NCBI GenBank assembly: GCA_963722555.1
Contig: CAVRNQ010000001.1
Span: 62,001 to 126,000, forward strand
Length of the DNA: 64,000 nucleotides
Direction: 5' to 3'
Source: Bog-366 sp963722555
GTDB lineage: Bacteria > Acidobacteriota > Terriglobia > UBA7540
In this document: positions 1 to 5,924 of the stretch, piece after piece
How positions within the stretch are numbered: position 1 is the stretch's first letter
How the letters are laid out: the number at the start of each line of letters is the position of its first letter
Position numbers and translations under genes: made by a program
Notes under the pieces: generated by a model
What the model was told of the DNA's origin: nothing
Seen by the model: the letters and a program-made list of their open reading frames with translations, nothing else
Databases searched by the model: none

Positions 1-27
1 CTCCTGAACCAGGAGGGGAATTAGCAA

Positions 28-48
28 GCGCGGGAGTCCCGCGCTACT
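28..48 (-). repeat. Short REP-type hairpin (GTAGCGC head)
   Basis: On the minus strand the sequence reads GTAGCGCGGGAC then the complementary arm CCCGCGC. It is a short member of the GTAGCGC-headed hairpins also seen at 20582, 40253, 45514, 51037 and 60491. Confidence 0.5.
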
Positions 49-62
49 CGCTTCTTAACGGT

Positions 63-98
63 CGCCGACATAAAAGGCAATGTCGGCGCCACCCGCGG
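63..98 (-). repeat. REP hairpin, GGTGGCGC-headed type A
   Basis: Minus strand: head GGTGGC, arm GCCGACAT, loop, arm ATGTCGGC. It shares the head with the copies at 3747, 5495, 18071, 42341, 42597 and 44391/45104, while the arm sequence differs and the two arms co-vary. Confidence 0.65.
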
Positions 99-228
99 CT
101 TCGGTGTGTACCCTCATTTTATACTTGACACCGGTAATAACCGCGTGTACACTTGTCTCTGCGGCCAGCGCCCGCTGGCTGACTTGCAAGGCCGCGACCT
201 ATACAACGGGTCAGCGTAATCCATACTA

Positions 229-290
229 AAGGCAGGTGTTAGGTGTCAGGTGTCAGGTTCTGGGTGCTAGGCAGCAGGTGCTAGGGGCTA
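229..290. repeat. caggtgtcaggtg interspersed microrepeat
   Basis: Degenerate tandem words of the form caggtgtcagg, ctgggtgctagg and caggtgctagg. The same family occurs in the 23S-5S spacer (9736-9825), upstream of 23S (12968-13065, related words) and inside the pnt operon (15325-15478). Confidence 0.6.
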
Positions 291-437
291 CGGGAAAAAG
301 CCCAATAACCCAGCCCCGAGACCCGAATCCCGAGTCCCGAGCCCCGCAGACTTCGGACCTCGGACTTCGGACTCTGGAGCCCCCGACACCCGGCGCCTGC
401 CCCTTGGAGGTTTCCATGTCTCCAGTCCAAAAGCAGG

Positions 438-593
438 ATGGAAGATTCCAGCCTGCGCCAATTGTGGCGGCTCACGAATGTGCTTTTCAAGGTCCGAAAC
501 GGGGCGCTGACCCATAGAGATGTTAAAAATGAAGGAACCTCCGGGGATGTGTATGAAAACAAAGGGGTGAGTGACACAATGACCGATAATTGA
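438..593 (+). CDS. Small orphan protein, DVKNE...VYENKG family
   Basis: A 51-residue reading frame of unknown function. It is worth keeping because a diverged copy lies on the minus strand at 39755-39988 and most differences keep the protein similar: both share LWRLT, KVRNGALTH, DVKNE, VYENKG and DTMTD. Shared DNA similarity continues past this stop to about 716, so either the stop is a truncation relative to the other copy, which reads on to LSGFLAENSQIVR, or the whole unit is a decaying mobile repeat. The start has only a weak AGCAGG upstream. No known domain is recognised. It could be a short leader-like peptide or simply a coding-looking dispersed repeat. Confidence 0.35.
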   Translation: MEDSSLRQLWRLTNVLFKVRNGALTHRDVKNEGTSGDVYENKGVSDTMTDN

Positions 594-686
594 TCGGGCT
601 TCTTGGCCGATAATTCACAAATTTCGCGATAATGGACGACAATCGATCGGGTTTTTTGGCCGAACATGCAAAGGTTACGCGATAAT
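592..686. repeat. Degenerate tandem duplication, about 53-bp period
   Basis: Two related 42-base units (592-633 and 645-686), each starting gatcggg(c/t)tt and ending cgcgataat. Only one unit is present in the diverged copy of this region near 39.75 kb, so the duplication happened in this copy or was lost in the other. Confidence 0.5.
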
Positions 687-783
687 CGGGGCGAAGCCGG
701 AAGGTTGTCGAAAGGAAATGGGCTTATCGCGCCGTTCTTGCTCAAAAACCCTGGAATTCGTCATCGTGCAGAAAGGCGAGGCG

Positions 784-921
784 AGATCCTTCGCGGAGTT
801 TACCCTGAGCGCCCAGGGCGAGATTCTTCGCGCAGTTTATCCTGAGCGGCAGAGCGAGATTCTTCGCTTCGCTCAGAATGACAGCGAAGGACTCAGAATG
901 ACAGCGAAGGGCTCAGGATGA
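784..921. repeat. Interspersed 'ccttcgctgtcatcctgagc' repeat cluster
   Basis: Several overlapping copies of the words gagattcttcgc, cttcgctcagaatgacag and ctcaggatgacag. The same family recurs at about 20519, 39600, 45275, 46238, 54185 and 63300, usually next to a gctgcggaaaaa word. It is non-coding and probably has no direct role in flanking genes. Confidence 0.7.
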
Positions 922-1038
922 CAGTGCAACGGACAGAGTGGCGAGGCCGAATCAGCAGAGCAATGGATCAATCACCAATCGCTAAACTACTCCATGAGCC
1001 GCACTCCGCGCAGCCGGGGCCGCTGCCTGGGCGGGCAG

Positions 1039-1067
1039 CAGACAGATTTCATCCGGCATCGTATAAT
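1039..1067 (+). promoter_or_regulatory. Candidate promoter for the metallophosphoesterase
   Basis: A perfect TATAAT at 1062-1067 lies 40 bases before the chosen ATG. A weak -35-like element is about 17-18 bases upstream. Only the -10 is convincing. Confidence 0.4.
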
Positions 1068-1106
1068 AGATTGGTACTGTCTGCAGCGGGGCTTCGAGAA
1101 GTGCTT

Positions 1107-2351
1107 ATGAGGTTTTTGTTTACCGGGCCGATCTTTCTGATCTTCATCGCCAGCCAGTATTTCTGGTTTCGGCAGGTGCGGGCGCTGGGCACCAAACTCC
1201 TCCCGAGCGGCGCCCTGCGACGGTGGCTGGGCCGCCTGGGGGGACTTGTCTACCTGGTGGCGTTGGCCTACAACCTTCCGTGGCTTGAAAACCCCGTTGA
1301 ACCCACCCGCCTAACGCTCCGGGCCGCGTTGCTCCAGGCGCCTTTCCGCTGGTGGGTTCTCGCCTCGCTGCTGGGATTCCTGGCCGTCGTCATCTTCCAC
1401 ATTTTCGACCGCCTGGCGCGCGCCGCTTATGCGGGCTACGCCAGGCTGTTTCTGCGCTCGAACCCGGGCCGCCCCGGCTTGCTCTCTCCTGAGCGCCGCC
1501 GCTTTCTGGAGAAGACCGCCGTGGCCGTGAGCGCCGTGCCCTTCGTCGCCAGCGCCTATGGGCTCCTCTACGAGCGAACGGATATTGAGACCACGCATCA
1601 GCGCATCAAGCTCCGGCAGCTTCCGAAGGCTTTCGACGGCTTTCGGCTGGCGCAGCTTTCCGACATCCATATCGGTCCCTTCATGCCCGCCGACGAGATC
1701 CGCCGGTGCGTGCTCATGGTGAATCAGTTGAAACCGGACTTGGTGGCCCTGACCGGCGACTTCATCACCTGGGACGCGTCCACCGAGGGTGCGGTCGTCG
1801 AGGCGCTCGGCGCGCTCCAGGCTCCCTTTGGAGTCTTCGGTTGCCTGGGCAATCACGAACGCTGGGCCGACGCCGAGGACTCTCTCACGCGGCTCTTCGC
1901 GGTCCGTGGCGTCAAGATTCTGCGCCACGCGCACGCCCGGCTCGAATCCGGCGGCGAGCAGTTAAACCTGATCGGCGTGGACTACCAAACGCGCCGGCGT
2001 TTCGGCCCGCCGGGCGATGGTATCGTCGCCCAATATCTGGAAGGCGTCGCAGCGCTGATGCTCCCCGACACCGCGAACATTCTGCTCAGCCACAACCCCA
2101 ACTCCTTCGACCGCGCCGCCGAACTTGGCATCGACTTGAGTCTGGCCGGCCACACCCACGGGGGACAAGTGACCCTGGAATTCATCTCTCCCCATCTCTC
2201 CCCCAGCCGATTGATCACCCCCTACGCGCGCGGGTGGTTCCAAAAAGGTGAATCGCTGCTCTACGTCAACCGCGGCATCGGAACCATCGCCGTGCCCATC
2301 CGCATCGACTCCCCGCCGGAAATCACGCTGTTTGAATTGAAACGCGGATAG
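1107..2351 (+). CDS. Membrane-anchored metallophosphoesterase (YkuE-like)
   Basis: 414 residues. The N-terminal third is hydrophobic with about three to four membrane segments (residues 1-22, 45-65, 85-110 and a hydrophobic stretch near 145). The rest is a calcineurin-like phosphoesterase domain with all metal motifs visible: LSDIHIG, LTGDF, GNHE, LLSHNP and GHTHGG. Members of this family act on phospho-lipid or nucleotide esters at the membrane; the substrate here cannot be read. I chose the ATG at 1107 because the hydrophobic signal anchor starts there and a TATAAT lies just upstream. The frame is open to 918, but that extension runs into a dispersed repeat. The gene stands alone, with repeats on both sides. 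Confidence 0.9.
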   Translation: MRFLFTGPIFLIFIASQYFWFRQVRALGTKLLPSGALRRWLGRLGGLVYLVALAYNLPWLENPVEPTRLTLRAALLQAPFRWWVLASLLGFLAVVIFHIFDRLARAAYAGYARLFLRSNPGRPGLLSPERRRFLEKTAVAVSAVPFVASAYGLLYERTDIETTHQRIKLRQLPKAFDGFRLAQLSDIHIGPFMPADEIRRCVLMVNQLKPDLVALTGDFITWDASTEGAVVEALGALQAPFGVFGCLGNHERWADAEDSLTRLFAVRGVKILRHAHARLESGGEQLNLIGVDYQTRRRFGPPGDGIVAQYLEGVAALMLPDTANILLSHNPNSFDRAAELGIDLSLAGHTHGGQVTLEFISPHLSPSRLITPYARGWFQKGESLLYVNRGIGTIAVPIRIDSPPEITLFELKRG

Positions 2352-2442
2352 GCCGTACATAGTGCAGCCATGGAGAGGCGCATGTGCAGGGGTGTGAAAA
2401 TCAGAAGCCCTCTCTCTGCGTCCACACATGACGTGGGGTTTT

Positions 2443-2492
2443 GTAGGGCCGGGGCTTGCCCTGGCCTAGGCCGCCCCAAGGGGCGGCCCTAC
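2443..2492. repeat. GTAGGG-headed palindrome pair
   Basis: Contains GTAGGGCCGGGGCTTGCCC followed by the inverted element CCGCCCCaagGGGCGGCCCTAC. A similar element is at 17247-17272. Confidence 0.5.
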
Positions 2493-2595
2493 ACACACGG
2501 CCAAAAATGTTTGCCAAGAGAACAAGACATCACGAAACTGCAGTCCAGGGCTCACGCTCCAGCTCACCGATCTTGATGGGGGCGGCACGGGCGAC

Positions 2596-2674
2596 GTAGA
2601 GGCCGGCTTCAGCCGGGCAGATTTCGTAGGATTCCAAGGAGGACAAATGCTGCCGCCCTGAAGGGCGCCTCTAC
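2596..2674. repeat. Inverted pair of GTAGAGGC hairpins
   Basis: Left element 2596-2620 reads GTAGAGGCCGGCttcaGCC and ends GGCAG. The right element 2650-2674 is the same architecture on the other strand. Two hairpins in opposite orientation around a 30-base spacer is the layout expected of a bacterial interspersed mosaic element. Confidence 0.55.
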
Positions 2675-3140
2675 GAAAACCACAGCGGCGCGGGGTTTGG
2701 CCGTGCCGTCCACTACGTGACCGCCCCCGAATTCCGGAGCCAGGGCGAGCCCCGTGCTGCAATTCCTGCGCCTCGAACCCATCGCCAACGACGCGATTTA
2801 TACCTGCCGCCCACGAAATCGCAGCGGGGTTCGATAAGACCAGACTGGCGGGCGGCGGTCGATTGATCGTAGGGGTGGGGTCGAGCGGGGATGCGGCCAC
2901 AACCGTGATGTGACAATAACCCGTGCAGGGTAAAAGGCGCGCGGCGAACCACCGGGTCCGCCGCGCGCTCGCCATGACGTGCAACCTACCTATGGCAGCG
3001 CCTGCCGCGTGCCCGGGGCGGTCAGGCGGGCCCTGCCAGCGTCATGGCGCCGGCTGCTTCTCGCGTGTACACCCGCCGCGGGCCTGCCGGTGCCCCCAGC
3101 GGGAGACAGCGCGAGAGCCACAGCCGAGACTCGATCTGGA

Positions 3141-3386
3141 CTAAACCAACAAGTGCGCGGTCTCCTCCTCCTTGGGCACTTCGGGCTGCAAGTAGGGCAT
3201 CCAGCCCTCTTCGTAGACCACCTGATAGCCCCTCGCGTGGGCCTCCAGATCGTGGTAATAGTGAATGTGGAGGATGCTCGTCGGCTTGGTTTCTTCCGAC
3301 CACTCATTAAATGCTTCCTCCAAGACCAGCCGATCGGCTGCATCAGGAATGACAATCGTTGCCGCCTTGAACGATTTCTCCTGCAT
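3141..3386 (-). CDS. Small hypothetical protein, 81 residues
   Basis: An acidic small protein with no recognised domain. It is kept because AAGGAG lies 8 bases before the ATG, the composition is protein-like (EEAFNEWSEE, HIHYYHDLEAH, YEEGWMPYL), and no other reading of the region is better. It has no signal peptide or membrane segment. A histidine-rich core (HIHYYHDLEAH) might bind metal, but that is speculation. It stands alone between repeats, so context says nothing about its role. Confidence 0.5.
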   Translation of the reverse strand: MQEKSFKAATIVIPDAADRLVLEEAFNEWSEETKPTSILHIHYYHDLEAHARGYQVVYEEGWMPYLQPEVPKEEETAHLLV

Positions 3387-3646
3387 CGGGACTACTCCTT
3401 AACCAAGAGATTGCGTCGGCGCAGTCCGTCAGGGACCTCACCGGCCCTCCACCCCGGATCCCCAGGCTCGGGCACACGCCGATCTAGTCTGGGTATCGGC
3501 AGAGGCTGGAAGAACTTGAGTTAATTATTTCTCATGCGGGGTCTCAGCCCCCCATGCGGTTCACTTCGTGCGGAAAGGAGGTGGGCGGACACGCGTTCCT
3601 GGTAGTGGCGCTGCCCTCAGCCCCAGAACACGCCGATGAGGAAGAC

Positions 3647-3707
3647 CTGTCCCGACGCGTCGGGACGGCCGCTACAGTCAATGCGGGCGCCCCAAGGCCG
3701 CCCCTAC
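3647..3707 (-). repeat. Two GTAG-headed hairpins
   Basis: Minus strand: 3647-3678 reads GTAGCGGCCGTCCCGAC then GTCGGGACAGG; 3685-3707 reads GTAGGGGCGGCCTTGG then GGCGCCC. They sit directly beside the 5S fragment at 3711. Confidence 0.5.
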
Positions 3708-3710
3708 CAA

Positions 3711-3745
3711 GTTCCGCGTTCGGGATGGGAAAGGGGTGTGACCCT
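3711..3745 (-). pseudogene. 5S rRNA internal fragment fused to a REP hairpin
   Basis: On the minus strand, GGGTCACACCC, a slightly altered TTTCCCATCCCGAAC and then CGGAACTT match nucleotides about 17-50 of the intact 5S gene at 9612-9729, with a few differences. The 5' side is joined to the REP hairpin at 3747-3788. The same junction, with 5S sequence beginning at GGGTCACACCC, is seen at 5492. It cannot be a functional 5S. Confidence 0.6.
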
Positions 3746-3746
3746 T

Positions 3747-3788
3747 ACGCACACATCGCACAGAACGCGATGTATGCGCCACCCGCGG
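3747..3788 (-). repeat. REP hairpin type A joined to 5S and SRPBCC fragments
   Basis: Minus strand: GGTGGCGCATACATCGCG, short loop, CGATGTGTGCG. It sits exactly between the truncated SRPBCC gene and the 5S fragment, so both breakpoints coincide with REP ends. Confidence 0.7.
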
Positions 3789-3913
3789 TATTGCCATCCG
3801 GGCACCCACTCCGATTCGCGCACCGGGCAGAGCAGCGGGAACACCTCATCGGGCGGGGCATCGTTTGTCTGCGTATATTCGTGACTTACTCTCTTGGCCT
3901 TGAAGGTCGTCAT
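3789..3913 (-). pseudogene. SRPBCC/START-type protein, N-terminal fragment truncated by REP
   Basis: About 42 residues starting MTTFKAKRVSHEY and including APPDEVFPLLCPVRE, EWVPGW and WQYR. This resembles the N-terminal part of SRPBCC-fold (polyketide cyclase/START-like) ligand-binding proteins, normally about 150 residues. The start is credible: GGGAGGG lies about 5 bases upstream. After WQYR the frame runs straight into the REP palindrome and then the 5S fragment, ending at 3704, so the rest of the domain is missing. It is almost certainly non-functional. Confidence 0.6.
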
Positions 3914-3952
3914 GACTCCCTCCCAATATGGGTTTATACGTCTGCTTCCCGC

Positions 3953-3988
3953 AAAACAAAAAGGCCCGGCCGCAATAGCGACCGAGCC
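3953..3988 (-). terminator. Rho-independent terminator of the kinase-dCMP deaminase operon
   Basis: On the minus strand GGCtCGG, a 12-base loop and CCGgGCC are followed by TTTTTgTTTT. It lies downstream of the deaminase gene and upstream of the SRPBCC fragment. Confidence 0.8.
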
Positions 3989-4056
3989 TGATCACCTATC
4001 ATGCGCACTACCGTCTGCTTCGAGCCTGCAGAGCTGGTAGGCACGGCATATTCTCA

Positions 4057-4096
4057 GTGCCGTGGGTTTGTCCGATTGAGAAAAGCCCACGGCGCA
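4057..4096 (-). other. Strong hairpin downstream of the dCMP deaminase gene
   Basis: GCCGTGGGtTT and AAaGCCCACGGC form a 10-12 bp stem. A smaller hairpin CGGCA...TGCCG overlaps its left edge. There is no U tract, so it may protect the mRNA 3' end or be a repeat rather than terminate; the real terminator is at 3953-3988. Confidence 0.45.
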
Positions 4097-4145
4097 ACAA
4101 TCGCGCGGTGGCTACGCGCTCCCCGCTACCAGAGGGGCGCCAGCC

Positions 4146-4661
4146 TCAGCCACTTACCGGCGCAACATTGCCGTTCGCCCACTCCGCCTCAGGATCCTGA
4201 ACCTCCACTTTCCTGACCCCCCCAGGAAGCTTGCTTTGAGCAAGCAGATACTGCTCCTGCAGGGAATCGATCGGATGGGCCCAATCATGAATATAGTAAA
4301 TCGTGTGAACCTTGGCTTGAAGCAAAGTCTTTGTGCAGTCGAAACACGGCCGAAGGGTAGAATACACAATGGCATCCTCAATGGAATTTCCAAATCTGGC
4401 TGCGGTAATCAGCGCGTTCTGTTCGGCGTGCACGCATATGCAAACGTCGTATCCAACGCTTGCCTTATATGCTTCTCGATTCTTACAACGTACACAGCCG
4501 CCATCAAGGCAATTGGCCATTCCTTCGGGCGTCCCATTGTAGCCGGTGGAGATGATGCGATTGCGTTTGACGACCACGGCGCCGACTCGTCGGCCCATGC
4601 AATTCGCCTTCCTGCGCACGGCCATGGCGATGCCCATGTAGTAATCATCTCTGGTGATCAT
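4146..4661 (-). CDS. comEB: Deoxycytidylate (dCMP) deaminase
   Basis: 171 residues, the usual length for zinc-dependent dCMP deaminases, which convert dCMP to dUMP for dTTP synthesis in the cytoplasm. Zinc and catalytic motifs are clear: HAEQNA (His ligand and proton-shuttle Glu, about residue 78) and PCFDC (two Cys ligands, about 104-108). A second Cys cluster CVRCKN (about 57-62) is typical of this branch. The gene follows a P-loop kinase gene by 18 bases on the same strand, so the two are probably one operon making or salvaging pyrimidine deoxynucleotides. A terminator lies at 3953-3988. Confidence 0.93.
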   Translation of the reverse strand: MITRDDYYMGIAMAVRRKANCMGRRVGAVVVKRNRIISTGYNGTPEGMANCLDGGCVRCKNREAYKASVGYDVCICVHAEQNALITAARFGNSIEDAIVYSTLRPCFDCTKTLLQAKVHTIYYIHDWAHPIDSLQEQYLLAQSKLPGGVRKVEVQDPEAEWANGNVAPVSG

Positions 4662-4679
4662 GTTCGCTCCGCAACACTT

Positions 4680-5228
4680 TTAACGAATTCCCCAGCGCGC
4701 AAGTAAACCGTTGACTCCCGCGCAGAGCTCTGCCTTGGTGCCATCGTTCAGCAGGGCATAGTCGGCGAAGGCGATGGGCCCGCCTTTTTCGAGGTTCTCG
4801 ATTTCCGTCGCGTCCCTTTCCTGGGCCTGCTGGAAGGTCAGGGGGCGCTCCGGGCGCACTTTCAGCCGATTGTAGCGCGTCGCTTTGGAAGTAAATACCA
4901 GAAGCAGCACGAGATTCTCACCCAGCGCCGCCCGCAACGTCCGGTACTCGCTCCAACTGTACAGGCCGTCGATGACCACCAGCGGGCTCTGCTCGAGTGC
5001 TTTGCGTATTGCGGGCAAGCACCGCCGAGCGCAGACGTCCATGCCCTCGGTCGAACGAAGCTCCTCCCGGATGGTCCTTTCGTTCGCCGGGTTGAGGTCT
5101 AAACCCCGCCTGGCGATTTCGTCCACGACAACCTGGCCAAAACGGATAGCCGGGAAACCCAGGGAACCGAGGTGACGAGATAACTCGCTCTTGCCTGAAC
5201 CCGTCATTCCAACGACTGCCAGAATCAT
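4680..5228 (-). CDS. P-loop nucleotide kinase, dephospho-CoA kinase/UPF0200-like
   Basis: 182 residues starting MILAVVGMTGSGKSELSRHL, with a Walker A (GMTGSGKS, residues 7-14) at the very N-terminus. VVIDGLYSW (near 86-94) fits a Walker B region, and RLKVRPERP looks like a lid-type arginine segment. It resembles the archaeal-type dephospho-CoA kinase family and other small nucleoside phosphate kinases; the substrate cannot be read. The dCMP deaminase gene directly downstream suggests a nucleotide substrate, but this is inference. No strong promoter was found upstream. Confidence 0.75.
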   Translation of the reverse strand: MILAVVGMTGSGKSELSRHLGSLGFPAIRFGQVVVDEIARRGLDLNPANERTIREELRSTEGMDVCARRCLPAIRKALEQSPLVVIDGLYSWSEYRTLRAALGENLVLLLVFTSKATRYNRLKVRPERPLTFQQAQERDATEIENLEKGGPIAFADYALLNDGTKAELCAGVNGLLARWGIR

Positions 5229-5347
5229 AGGTTGAAGATCCGAATTATGGAAGTAGAGTGAGCTGCCCGAGATTGGTACGACCGGACACGAGAGAGTTTA
5301 CCACACTTGAGTGGACCCGCTTTTTTTGTGCCCGCCCCTACCAGAAC

Positions 5348-5381
5348 AAAAAAGGCCCAGGTTTGGAACCTGAGCCTTTTT
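5348..5381. terminator. Bidirectional terminator hairpin beside the 5S pseudogene
   Basis: AAAAAAGGCcCAGGTT, loop tgg, AACCTGaGCCTTTTT. It has A and T tracts on both sides and lies just downstream of the truncated 5S copy, as the terminator at 9576-9608 does for the intact copy. Confidence 0.75.
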
Positions 5382-5390
5382 CTAAATTAA

Positions 5391-5492
5391 TCCCGGCGAC
5401 GACCGACTCTCCCACGCAGTCGCCCGCGCAGTACCATGGGCCCTGGAGGGCTTAACTACCGTGTTCGGGATGGGAACGGGTGTGACCCCTCC
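5391..5492 (-). pseudogene. Truncated 5S rRNA copy fused to a REP hairpin
   Basis: 102 bases identical to 9612-9713 of the intact 5S gene, but missing the first 16 nucleotides of the 5' end. Without these the terminal helix I cannot form, so it is presumably not a functional 5S. In their place is the REP hairpin at 5495-5530. Identity over the whole overlap suggests a recent duplication or gene conversion from the intact gene. Confidence 0.85.
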
Positions 5493-5494
5493 TC

Positions 5495-5530
5495 CGCACA
5501 CGTCGCAAACGGCGCGATGCGCCACCCGCC
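5495..5530 (-). repeat. REP hairpin type A at the 5S pseudogene junction
   Basis: Minus strand GGTGGCGCATCGCGCC, loop, GCGACGTGTGCG. The arms are less perfect than in other copies. The junction to 5S is within a few bases of that seen at 3745-3747. Confidence 0.6.
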
Positions 5531-5566
5531 ACCCCGTCTCAACTGAGCCCGTGTAGACAAAGGGTA

Positions 5567-5878
5567 GTGGTTGACTACGAGTTGAATCACAAAGACCATT
5601 CGAAGGACGTCACTTTGCCCATAGCGGGCAGGGTGATTCAAGCGCCGGCGGGTTTGCTGATGACTCATTGGGATCTAGCCATGTGCGCCACTGATGCCCA
5701 AAAGAATGACCTTGAAGGTGACGTCCAAATCAAACTCACCGTGGACCAAAATGGCGAGGTTTCGGATGCGGAAATTGTAAGCGGTCCCGAATCCTTGCAA
5801 GCCGCCCCCTTGAGGGCAGCGGTTAGATCGCGCTTTGCTCCCCCCTCCGCCGCCCCGGCTGAAGTCACTCTCAACTAG
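5567..5878 (+). CDS. TonB C-terminal-domain-like protein, probably a remnant
   Basis: 103 residues from a GTG. The stretch GDVQIKLTVDQNGEVSDAEI then VSG and LRAAVRSRFAPP matches the beta-strand/helix pattern of the TonB C-terminal domain in periplasmic energy-transducer proteins, normally preceded by a membrane anchor and a proline-rich spacer. Neither is present. The frame is open upstream into the 5S pseudogene, and the RBS is poor, so this is probably the tail of a broken tonB-like gene. It may still be a real short protein. Confidence 0.4.
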   Translation: MVDYELNHKDHSKDVTLPIAGRVIQAPAGLLMTHWDLAMCATDAQKNDLEGDVQIKLTVDQNGEVSDAEIVSGPESLQAAPLRAAVRSRFAPPSAAPAEVTLN

Positions 5879-5924
5879 CATTTCTGGGAACCGAAATAGG
5901 CGGGCCACCCGCCACCCCTTTACA

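Larger units (their letters stand above)
1..437. other. Non-coding repeat-rich region
   Basis: No gene can be supported here. It starts with a CTCCTgaaccAGGAG palindrome (1-18), continues with two REP-type hairpins (28-48, 63-98), and holds a block of degenerate caggtgtcagg/ctaggtgc words (229-290) followed by cccgagtcccgagc words (320-370). All these word families recur elsewhere in the window. Confidence 0.7.
2352..3140. other. Non-coding stretch with palindromic repeats
   Basis: No supported gene. It contains a GTAGGG-headed hairpin pair (2443-2492), an inverted pair of GTAGAGGC hairpins (2596-2620 and 2650-2674), and GC-rich sequence with only shadow reading frames. A weak reading of TDLDGGGTGDV near 2570 could be decayed coding sequence but is too short to name. 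Confidence 0.6.
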
